DNA from: Streptomyces sp. AC512_CC834
GTDB lineage: Bacteria; Actinomycetota; Actinomycetes; Streptomycetales; Streptomycetaceae
DNA: 64,000 nt
Assembly (NCBI RefSeq): GCF_019049325.1
Contig: NZ_JAGMUO010000097.1
Location: 703,882 to 767,881, forward strand
Reading direction: 5' to 3'
The notes below the pieces were generated by a model. That model ran no database searches. It was not told the DNA's origin and saw only the letters and a program-made list of their open reading frames with translations. This document shows, in pieces, positions 50,410 through 57,921 of the stretch (the first letter of the stretch is position 1; every line of letters begins with the position of its first letter). A program made the position numbers and the translations under genes.

Positions 50410-51624
50410 TCACCGTCGTAAGCGGCTGACGTCGGCGAGTTCGGTCACCCGGGCCAGGGCGTCCCGCGTGAACAGGGCGCGTCCGGCGGCGATCCGCCGA
50501 CGCCGGGCCGGGCCCGGGGCGGTGAGCCGTCGCAGCGCTCCGAGCAGCGCGGCCTCGTCCGCGGCGACCTCCGAGACACCCAGCGCGGCCATCCTCCGGA
50601 CACCGTCGGCGCCGTGTCCGGGTATCGGGCGGTGGCCCACGACCGGCAGTCCGGCGGCGAGCGCCTGTACGGCGGTCTGGCCCGCGGCGTTGTCGATCAG
50701 GGCGCGGGCGGTGTGCAGCAGGCCGGGCATGTCCGTGACCCAGCCCAGGGCGACCACGCCCGGGATGCGGGACAGCGCGCGGCGCAGCCGCCGGTTGTCG
50801 CCGCACAGGACGACGGGCAGGAAACCGTGGTCCGCCAGCAGCCGGACGGTGGCGTCCAGGTGCGAGCCGACGCCCCAGGCACCGGCGGACAGCAGCACGG
50901 CGGGTCGCCCGGGGCCGAGCCGGTCGAACAGCTCCCGCCACTGGTCCGTCCCGGGCGTCCCTGGCGCCTCAGGGGTGTCGGGGGTGTCGGGGGTGTCGGC
51001 GAGGAACTCCGGGGCCACGACGGGGCCGCACGTGCCCGCCGGCATGCCGGTGCTCTCCCGCACCTCGCGCGCCGCGTCCTCGGTGAGACACAGGAGGTGA
51101 TCGTTGCCGGGGTGCAGCCACTGCCGGTGGATCTCGAAGTCGATCACGAGGACGACGCTGGGCACGGGCAGCAGACCGCGGGCCCGGAGATGACCGGTCA
51201 GTTGCGCGCCCAGGTGGAAGACGGGAACGACCACGTCCGCCCCCGTGCGCTCGGCCAGCCCGCGCAGCCTGCCGCCGGCGAGCCTGGCCAGGGGCGTGCC
51301 GCTGGGGCGGCGTCCCGGGCCGGGGCGCAGGAAGAGGCGGTACAGGGCGGCGTAGGCCCAGGGGAAATGGCGTACCGACCCCCGGTAGAAGCACCTGAGC
51401 GCGCCGCCCAGGCCGTACGGCAGCAGGGCGAGGACGTCGACGACCTGGGCGTCGCCGCCGCGCTCCCGGGCCCGGCGGACCAGTTCGGCGGCGACCGTGT
51501 CGTGACCGGCGCCCATGCTCGCGCTGATCACCAGCAGACGTCTGCCGTTGCCGTTGCCGACACCGTCCCGTGGACCGCCCGGGACGGCGTGCCGGCGGGG
51601 CGTCGATGAGCTGCGAGGATGCAC
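50410..51624 (-). CDS. GT28/MGDG-synthase-like glycosyltransferase
   Basis: About 404 residues from GTG. The N-terminal MGDG-synthase-like motif is LLVISASMGAGHDTVAAELV (about 33-52), and the C-terminal nucleotide-sugar part has VLLSAGAWGVGSHLD, LGWVTDMPGLLHTARALIDN and GQTAVQALAAGLPVVG. A DTPDTPDTPEAPGTPGT stretch comes from a 9-base tandem repeat in the interdomain linker. It probably adds a sugar to a lipid or polyprenol at the membrane. Other GTG starts are open, so the N-terminus is uncertain. Divergent from an SDR gene across a perfect 18-base palindrome. Confidence 0.85.
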   Translation of the reverse strand: MHPRSSSTPRRHAVPGGPRDGVGNGNGRRLLVISASMGAGHDTVAAELVRRARERGGDAQVVDVLALLPYGLGGALRCFYRGSVRHFPWAYAALYRLFLRPGPGRRPSGTPLARLAGGRLRGLAERTGADVVVPVFHLGAQLTGHLRARGLLPVPSVVLVIDFEIHRQWLHPGNDHLLCLTEDAAREVRESTGMPAGTCGPVVAPEFLADTPDTPDTPEAPGTPGTDQWRELFDRLGPGRPAVLLSAGAWGVGSHLDATVRLLADHGFLPVVLCGDNRRLRRALSRIPGVVALGWVTDMPGLLHTARALIDNAAGQTAVQALAAGLPVVGHRPIPGHGADGVRRMAALGVSEVAADEAALLGALRRLTAPGPARRRRIAAGRALFTRDALARVTELADVSRLRR

Positions 51625-51734
51625 GGCGGACCAAGTTGCCCGCCCCACCGGTTCCAAACCATCACGCAAGCGGGCGTTTCGGGTGTGCCGCCAGGGATAC
51701 TCCGTGACCGCCCGTCCGGCCGGACGCCGGAGCC

Positions 51735-51752
51735 CGACCGACCGGTCGGTCG
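51735..51752. promoter_or_regulatory. Perfect 18-bp palindrome, TetR-type operator
   Basis: CGACCGACCGGTCGGTCG is self-complementary over all 18 bases, 36 bases before the SDR start and about 110 bases before the divergent glycosyltransferase start. This form is common for TetR sites, but no TetR gene is adjacent. Confidence 0.75.
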
Positions 51753-51787
51753 CTCCCCGGTGCCCGCCCCGAGCCAAGGTGGTCCCC

Positions 51788-52642
51788 ATGGTCCATGCGT
51801 TCTCCCGTCCACGGTCCGGCCCCGGACCGCAGGTCGTCGCACCCGACGCGGACCACGCGAGGCCCCGGCGGCAGCCCCTCGGCATCCGGGACACGCGGAC
51901 CCGTACGGCGCTCGTGACGGGGGCGTCCTCCGGCATCGGCGCGGCCGTGGCCCGCCGTCTGGGTGACGAGGACGGCTGGCGACTGGTGCTCACCGGGCGT
52001 GACCCGGTGCGGCTGCGCAAGGTCGCCGACGCGACGTCGGCCACCGCGTTCGCCGCGGATCTCACCCTGCCAGGCGCCGACCGGCAGCTCACCGACTTCA
52101 CGCTGGCCACGACGGGCCGGGTGGACCTGCTGGTGGCCGGGGCCGGGGTGGGCTGGGCCGGGGAGTTCCTGGACATGCCCCCGCACACCATCGACGAGGT
52201 GCTCGACATCAACGTGCTGGCCACGCTTCGGCTGGTGCGACTGCTGCTGCCGGGGATGGTGGCCGCGGGTTCGGGGCGGGTGGTGCTCATCGGGTCGCTG
52301 GCGGGCAGTGTGGCGGTGCGCGACGAGGCCGTGTACTCCGCCGCGAAGGCCGCGGTCGGCGCCTTCGCGGACGCCCTGCGCTACGAGTTGCGGGGCACCG
52401 GCGTGGGGGTCACGCATGTGGTGCCGGGCGTCGTCGACACACCGTTCTTCGAGCGGCGCGGCGCTCCCTACCAGCGGTCCAGGCCGCGTCCGGTTCCTCC
52501 CGAGCGCGTGGCCGACGCGGTGCGTACCGCGGTGCTGCGGGGCCGGGACGAGGTGTACGTGCCCTCCTGGCTGTGGCTGCCGTGCCGGGTACGGGGTGCG
52601 GCTCCTGGACTCTACCGGCGGCTGGCCGCGCGGTTCGGATGA
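51788..52642 (+). CDS. Short-chain dehydrogenase
   Basis: 284 residues. After a variable basic leader (about 1-38) come TALVTGASSGIGAAVARRL, VAGAGVGWAGEF, INVLATLRLVRLLLPGMV, the catalytic IGSLAGSVAV and YSAAKAAVGAFADALR. It is a classical NAD(P)-dependent SDR. Sixteen bases separate it from the downstream transporter gene, so the two form the start of a four-gene operon with a deacetylase and GH15 enzyme. The substrate is unknown. Confidence 0.9.
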   Translation: MVHAFSRPRSGPGPQVVAPDADHARPRRQPLGIRDTRTRTALVTGASSGIGAAVARRLGDEDGWRLVLTGRDPVRLRKVADATSATAFAADLTLPGADRQLTDFTLATTGRVDLLVAGAGVGWAGEFLDMPPHTIDEVLDINVLATLRLVRLLLPGMVAAGSGRVVLIGSLAGSVAVRDEAVYSAAKAAVGAFADALRYELRGTGVGVTHVVPGVVDTPFFERRGAPYQRSRPRPVPPERVADAVRTAVLRGRDEVYVPSWLWLPCRVRGAAPGLYRRLAARFG

Positions 52643-52658
52643 CCGGGAGCGCGCCGCG

Positions 52659-53660
52659 GTGAGTGCCCTCACCGTCGTCCTGGCCCTGTTCGCGGCACTG
52701 TCCAACGCGGCGGCGTCGGTACTTCAGCGCCGGGCCGCGGCGCAGGACGAGGTCCGGGCCGGGGCCAGGCACACCGTGGTGCGCTCACTGCTGCGGCTGG
52801 TGCGCGACCGGTACTGGGTCGCCGGGGCGGCGCTGCTCGCGCTGACGACGGTGTTGCAGGCGGCCGCGCTGGCGGTGGGCAGTCTGGCCGTGGTCCAGCC
52901 GCTGATGGCCAGCGAGCTGCTGTTCACCCTGGTGGTGGGCAGTGCGGTCTTCCACCGGCGTCCGGACTCGCGGACGTGGATGGCGTTCGCGGCCCTGGCG
53001 GTGGGGCTCGCGCTGTTCCTGGGCGCGGCCGCTCCGTCGGCGGGCCACGACACCGCCACCGCGGGCCGGTGGGGCTGGGCGGGGCTGGCGCTGTTCGTCC
53101 TGATGACGGTCCTCGCCTCGGCCGGCAGCCTGGTGCGGGGAGCGCCCCGTGCGGCGCTGTTCGGCTCGGCGTCCGCGGTGGGGTTCGGCGGTACGGCCGG
53201 GCTGCTGAAGGAAGTCACCGGACGGCTCCCCCAGGGGGTGGGCGAGGTGCTGACCCAGTGGCCGCCGTACGCCACGGCGGTGGTCGGCGTGGTCAGCTTC
53301 CTGCTGCTGCAGAGTGCGTTGCGGGCGGGGACCCTCGCGGCGTCGCAGCCGGCGCTGACCCTCGGCGACGCGCTGACCAGCGTCGCCCTGGGCTGGGGCC
53401 TGTTCGGCGAGGAGATCCTGCTCGGCGTGCGGGTGCTGCCCGAGCTGATCGGCGTGGCGCTGATCGGCCTCGGCAGCGTCGGACTGGCCCGGGCACCGTC
53501 GGTCCACGGCGCCTGGGACACGGCCCCGGCGGCACGGGACGGACCGACCCGGCTCAGGACCGAGAGAAGAAGAGACGAAGACACGGATACCGGAAGAGAC
53601 AGACACAGAAGCAGACACAGAAGCAGAGACAGAAGCAGAGACAGAGACGGAAGAGACTGA
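52659..53660 (+). CDS. DMT superfamily membrane transporter (EamA-like)
   Basis: 333 residues from GTG. Nine to ten hydrophobic helices cover residues 1-290, in two similar halves (ALFAALSNAAASVLQRRAAA and later FLLLQSALRAGTLAASQPAL). Members export small metabolites or flip lipids. The last ~45 residues are charged, with RSRHRSRDRSRDRDGRD made by an A/G-rich tandem repeat (53562-53660) whose base composition is unlike the rest of the window. Sits in an operon with envelope-sugar enzymes. Confidence 0.83.
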   Translation: MSALTVVLALFAALSNAAASVLQRRAAAQDEVRAGARHTVVRSLLRLVRDRYWVAGAALLALTTVLQAAALAVGSLAVVQPLMASELLFTLVVGSAVFHRRPDSRTWMAFAALAVGLALFLGAAAPSAGHDTATAGRWGWAGLALFVLMTVLASAGSLVRGAPRAALFGSASAVGFGGTAGLLKEVTGRLPQGVGEVLTQWPPYATAVVGVVSFLLLQSALRAGTLAASQPALTLGDALTSVALGWGLFGEEILLGVRVLPELIGVALIGLGSVGLARAPSVHGAWDTAPAARDGPTRLRTERRRDEDTDTGRDRHRSRHRSRDRSRDRDGRD

Positions 53661-53684
53661 ACTGAACGGACCGGAGGCACCACG

Positions 53685-54458
53685 ATGCGTCAGGGGATTC
53701 ACGCCGGACGGGCGGTGTACGCCGTCGTACCGGTCGTCGCCGTCGCGCTGGCCCACATCGGTCCGGCCGCGACCTGGCTGCCGGGGCTGCGCCGGCGCCG
53801 GTTCCCGGGCCTGGCCGGGCAGGGCAGCCCCGGCCACGTCGCACTCACCTTCGACGACGGCCCCGATCCGGCGTCCACGCCGCACTTCCTCGACGTACTG
53901 GACGAGCTGGGGGTACGGGCGACGTTCTTCGTCCTGGGCGAGAACGCCGTACGACACCCCTCGGTGGCCCGTGAGCCGGCCCGGCGCGGGCACGAACTCG
54001 CCGTCCACGGCTGGGCCCACGACCGCCCCTGGTGGCCGTCGCCGGCGCGGGACGCGCGCGAGTTGCTGCGTGCGGTCGATGTGGTGGGCGACGCCGCCGG
54101 CCGGGTCCCGCGGTGGTACCGACCGCCCTACGGCATTCTCACCTCCGGACGCTGGGCCGCCGCTCACCGGGCCGGGCTGCGGCCGGTGCTGTGGACGGCG
54201 TGGGGCAAGGACTGGCGGCAGGACGCGACGCCCCGCTCGGTACGGGCGACCGTCGCGGCGGACCTGCGCGGTGGCGGCACGATCCTCCTCCACGACACCG
54301 ACCACGCGTGCGCGCCGGAAAGCTGGCGGGCGACCCTCGGCGCCCTGCCGGACATCGTGCGCGACTGCCGGGAGGCGGGGCTGTCGGTGGGTCCGCTGGG
54401 CGAGCACGGGGTGGGCGGGGGCGTGGTGGCGGCAGGGACGGCGGCACCGTTTCGGTGA
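53685..54458 (+). CDS. Polysaccharide deacetylase (NodB domain)
   Basis: 257 residues. One N-terminal hydrophobic segment (about 8-28) anchors or exports the protein. The NodB motifs are TFDDGPDP (about 55), HGWAHD (metal His pair, with Gly in the usual Ser/Thr position), RPPYGILTSGRW and LLHDTDH. It removes acetyl groups from peptidoglycan or other N-acetylated glycans outside the membrane. Twenty-four bases from the transporter and 25 from the GH15 gene, it is part of the same operon. Confidence 0.92.
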   Translation: MRQGIHAGRAVYAVVPVVAVALAHIGPAATWLPGLRRRRFPGLAGQGSPGHVALTFDDGPDPASTPHFLDVLDELGVRATFFVLGENAVRHPSVAREPARRGHELAVHGWAHDRPWWPSPARDARELLRAVDVVGDAAGRVPRWYRPPYGILTSGRWAAAHRAGLRPVLWTAWGKDWRQDATPRSVRATVAADLRGGGTILLHDTDHACAPESWRATLGALPDIVRDCREAGLSVGPLGEHGVGGGVVAAGTAAPFR

Positions 54459-54483
54459 CCGGCGCCGGGATATCCGTAGCGTC

Positions 54484-56259
54484 ATGAACGACAGCAGCCA
54501 CGATCGGCACGCCGCACCGGACCTGTCCTGCCCACCCTGGGCGTTGCGCGAGTACGCCGTACTCGCCGACGGTGAGCGGGGGGCGGTCCTGGACCCCCGG
54601 GGCCGGATCGTGTGGCTGTGCGCCCCGCGTTGGCACGACGACGCGGTGTTCTCCGCGCTGATCGGCGGAGCCGGGCACTTCACGGTGGAGCCGGCGGACC
54701 CCTGGCACGTGTGGGGCGGCTCCTACGAGGAGGGCACGCTGATCCGGACCAGCCGGTGGGTGAGTGCCGACTGCGTGATCGAGTGCCGCGAGGCCCTGGC
54801 CCTGCCGGCCCGTACGGACCGGCTCGTGCTGCTGCGCCGCATGCGGGTGGAACGCGGCGAGGCCCGGCTGAACCTGGACCTGGACCCGCGGCCGGGGTTC
54901 GGGGAGGTCCCGATGCTCGCTCCCCGGCGGGAGGGCGGGGTGTGGACGGCCGAGGCCGAGGGGCTGCGGATGCGGCTCGCCGGGGCCCCGGAGGCACTCT
55001 GGCGGGACGGTGCCGGGCTGCGCGGCGAGTTCCGGCTGCGCGAGGGCGAGACGCACGACCTGGTCCTGGAACTGTCCGAAGGACGGGAGACCGAACCGCT
55101 CGACGCCGACGCGTTGTGGCGGGCCACGGAACGGGAGTGGCGGCAGGCCGTGCCGGACTGCTCGCGGCTGGTCGCGCCCCGCGACGCCCGGCACGCGTAC
55201 GCCGTACTGCGCGGGCTGACCAGCGTTTCCGGCGGCATGGTCGCCGCCGCCACGACGTCCCTGCCGGAGCGGGCCAACAGCGGGCGCAACTACGACTACC
55301 GTTTCGCGTGGCTGCGCGACCAGTGCTACGCCGGTCTCGCGGTCGCCGCGCACGGGCCCCATCCGCTGGTCGACGACGCCGTGCGCTTCGTCGCCGAGCG
55401 CATCCTCGCGGACGGTGACGGGGTGCGGCCCGCCTACACGGTCGACGGCCGTCCGGTCGGGGCGGAACGCTCCCTGCGGCTGCCCGGCTACCCCGGCGGC
55501 AGCGACCACGTCGGCAACGACGCGGGCGCGCAGTTCCAACTGGACACCTTCGGCGAGGCGCTGCAACTGTTCGCCGCGGCGGCCGCGCACGACCGGCTGA
55601 CCGAGGAGGCGGAACGGGCCGCCGTCGTCGCCGTGGACGTCGTCGAGCGGCAGTGGCTGAAGCCGGAAGCCGGGCTGTGGGAGCTGGAGGACCGGTGGTG
55701 GACCCACTCGCGGCTCAGCGTGGTGTGCGGGCTGCGGCGGATGGCGGAGGTGCTGCCCGGGGCGACGGGGCGGCGTTGTGCCGAACTCGCCGAGACGGTG
55801 CTGCGGGAGACCCGGCGCCGCTGCCTGACCGCCGACGGCCGCTGGCGGCGGGCCGCCGACGACGACGGGCCCGAGGCGGCGCTGCTGGTGCCGATGGCCC
55901 GCGGCTGCACGTTCGGCGACGACGAGGGGGCCGCCACCCGCGCGTACGTCGAGTCCCGGCTGGCGCAGGACGGGTACCTGTACCGCTTCGAACACTCGGG
56001 GGCGCCGCTCGGTGAGGCGGAGGGAGCCTTCCTGCTCTGCGGCTTCACGATGGCGCTCACCACGCACCGGGTCGGCGACCGGCTCGGCGCGTTCCGCTGG
56101 TTCGAGCGCACCCGGGCAGCGTGCGGGCCGTCCGGGCTGTTCGCCGAGGAGTACGACGTGCGGCAGCGCCAGCTCCGAGGCAACCTCCCGCAGGCCTTCG
56201 TGCACGCCCTGATGCTGGAGTGCGCGGTCCGCCTGGCCGGCGAGTCGACGCTGCCCTGA
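54484..56259 (+). CDS. Glycoside hydrolase family 15 (trehalase/glucoamylase-like)
   Basis: 591 residues. An N-terminal beta-sandwich domain (about 20-220) of the trehalase-like kind is followed by the alpha/alpha-barrel with NYDYRFAWLRDQCYAG (about 275), QLDTFGEALQL, DRWWTHSRLSVVCGLRRM and the late catalytic EEYDVRQRQLRGNLPQAF. Bacterial members act on trehalose or malto-oligosaccharides in the cytoplasm. No signal peptide is visible. It ends the operon SDR-transporter-deacetylase-GH15; the genes together suggest handling of a sugar polymer or glycolipid. Confidence 0.92.
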   Translation: MNDSSHDRHAAPDLSCPPWALREYAVLADGERGAVLDPRGRIVWLCAPRWHDDAVFSALIGGAGHFTVEPADPWHVWGGSYEEGTLIRTSRWVSADCVIECREALALPARTDRLVLLRRMRVERGEARLNLDLDPRPGFGEVPMLAPRREGGVWTAEAEGLRMRLAGAPEALWRDGAGLRGEFRLREGETHDLVLELSEGRETEPLDADALWRATEREWRQAVPDCSRLVAPRDARHAYAVLRGLTSVSGGMVAAATTSLPERANSGRNYDYRFAWLRDQCYAGLAVAAHGPHPLVDDAVRFVAERILADGDGVRPAYTVDGRPVGAERSLRLPGYPGGSDHVGNDAGAQFQLDTFGEALQLFAAAAAHDRLTEEAERAAVVAVDVVERQWLKPEAGLWELEDRWWTHSRLSVVCGLRRMAEVLPGATGRRCAELAETVLRETRRRCLTADGRWRRAADDDGPEAALLVPMARGCTFGDDEGAATRAYVESRLAQDGYLYRFEHSGAPLGEAEGAFLLCGFTMALTTHRVGDRLGAFRWFERTRAACGPSGLFAEEYDVRQRQLRGNLPQAFVHALMLECAVRLAGESTLP

Positions 56260-56790
56260 GCCTTGCCGTCAGCATCTGCCCCACCACCGGCACGCGGCCG
56301 GACGGGCACGCGGCAGGCGGTCAGTCGCGTCCAGTACCGGTGACCGCCGGTGGCCATCAGATCGTGGCCTCCGGCGAACGAGCCCGAGCAGCACTCTGTC
56401 CGCCCGCACCACGTCCGCCGGGCGCGGCCAGGAACCCGCCCCGGGGCCCCGGCGGGGGACGTGCTGCTCACCGAGGCCCGCCTCGCGCTGGACGCCCTGA
56501 AGGCCGCCGCCGGGCGGCGGGCCAGGCGGGCGGCCCAGGGGCCGGACTCGGACGCGTACCGCGTCAGGATCGGTTCCAGCAGACCCGCGTCCCCGTCGGC
56601 CTTCACGGCCAGCACCAGCTTCGCCCCGGAGCCGCTGTCGCGGCCGCGGCCGTCGGGGCCGCCTCGTAAGGAGGGCCACCGGGACCGCCGAGAGCCGTCG
56701 TACGGGCCCCGGCGGGAGCCCGGCGGCCGGCTGGTTGTCCCGACCCACCGGGCGACCGCCGCCGGGCGACCGCCGTCGGCCCCGCTCTCG
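56260..56790. other. Gene-poor stretch, possible decayed gene
   Basis: No gene with a full-length family match fits here. On the minus strand a short stretch of coding-like sequence (LVLAVKADGDAGLL, then EPILTRYASESG; roughly 56530-56640) continues from no convincing start and dissolves in the frame after about 60 codons. On the plus strand an overlapping stretch (LLTEARLALDALKAAAG, about 56464-56514) is equally coding-like. Both show high third-position GC, so composition does not decide. It may be a degraded gene downstream of xdhC. Confidence 0.25.
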
Positions 56791-57921
56791 TCAGGCCGCC
56801 GCCCCCGTCAGGTCCCCGTGGATCGGGGCCGCTCCGCCAGTCAGGGGTGCGCCCGTTCCGCCGCGGCGGGCCGCGACGATCTCCGCCGCGATGGACAGCG
56901 CCGTCTCCTCGGGGGTGCGGGCGCCGAGGTCCAGGCCGATCGGTGAGTGGAGCCGGGAGAGCTCGTGCTCGTCCAGGCCGGCCTCGCGCAGCCGTCGGTT
57001 GCGGTCCTCGTGGGTGCGGCGCGAGCCCATCGCCCCCACGAACGCGACCGGCATCCGCAGCGCCTCGGTCAGCAGCGGTACGTCGAACTTGGCGTCGTGG
57101 GTGAGCACGCACAGCACCGTGCGCTCGTCGGTCGGGGTGCTCCGCAGGTAGCGGTGCGGCCAGTCGACCACCACCTCGTCGGCCTCCGGGAAGCGGGCCG
57201 GTGTGGCGAAGACGGGCCGGGCGTCGCACACGGTGACGTGATGGCCGAGGAACTTCCCGGTCCGCACCAGCGCCGCGGCGAAGTCGACCGCACCGAAGAC
57301 GATCATGCGGGGCGGCGGGACACTGGACTCGACGAGCAGCGTGAGCCCGCCGGGGCAGTGCGAACCGTCCTCCGAGAGCCCGATCGTGCCGGTGCGGCCG
57401 GCGTCCAGCAGGGCTCCGGCCTCGGCGACCGCCGTGCGGTCCAGGTCCGGGTGGCCGCCGAGACCGCCCTCGTGCGAGCCGTCGGGCCGGACAAGCAGCG
57501 CCCGGCCCAGGAGCCCGGCGGGGCCCGCGACGACCCGGGCGAGGGCAGCGGTGCCGCCCCGGGCGGCGGTCGCCAGCGCCGCCCGGAACACCTCCCGTGC
57601 CGGCGCCTGCGCGCCGACCGGCGTGACCAGCACGTCGATGATCCCGCCGCAGGTCAGCCCGACGGCGAAGGCGTCCTCGTCGCTGTAGCCGAACCGCTCG
57701 CGCACGCTCTGGCCGCTGTGGAGGGCGTCGGAGCACAGGTCGTACACCGCGCCCTCCACACAGCCGCCGGAGACGGAGCCGATCACGGTGCCCTCGCTGT
57801 CGACGGCGAGGGCGGCGCCGGGACCGCGCGGCGCGCTGCCGCCGACGGAGACGACGGTGGCGACCGCGAACTCCCGGCCTTCCGCGAGCCAGCGGTGCAG
57901 CTCGTCGGCGATGTCAAGCAT
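56791..57921 (-). CDS. xdhC: XdhC family molybdenum-cofactor maturation factor
   Basis: 376 residues. The XdhC/CoxI N-terminal domain opens with ATVVSVGGSAPRGPGAAL and contains SGGCVEGAVYD and GLTCGGIIDV (cysteines). The Rossmann C-terminal domain has MIVFGAVDFAAALVR, and later FVGAMGSRRTHEDR. These proteins bind molybdopterin cofactor, help its sulfuration and insert it into xanthine dehydrogenase-type enzymes. Its start overlaps the molybdenum subunit gene by 8 bases. Its place last in the operon matches paoD in E. coli paoABCD. Confidence 0.92.
   Translation of the reverse strand: MLDIADELHRWLAEGREFAVATVVSVGGSAPRGPGAALAVDSEGTVIGSVSGGCVEGAVYDLCSDALHSGQSVRERFGYSDEDAFAVGLTCGGIIDVLVTPVGAQAPAREVFRAALATAARGGTAALARVVAGPAGLLGRALLVRPDGSHEGGLGGHPDLDRTAVAEAGALLDAGRTGTIGLSEDGSHCPGGLTLLVESSVPPPRMIVFGAVDFAAALVRTGKFLGHHVTVCDARPVFATPARFPEADEVVVDWPHRYLRSTPTDERTVLCVLTHDAKFDVPLLTEALRMPVAFVGAMGSRRTHEDRNRRLREAGLDEHELSRLHSPIGLDLGARTPEETALSIAAEIVAARRGGTGAPLTGGAAPIHGDLTGAAA

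Noticed and set aside
54139..56205. Long minus-strand open frame opposite the deacetylase and GH15 genes
   Set aside because: Antisense shadow caused by high GC; no family motifs, while the plus strand has complete catalytic motifs.
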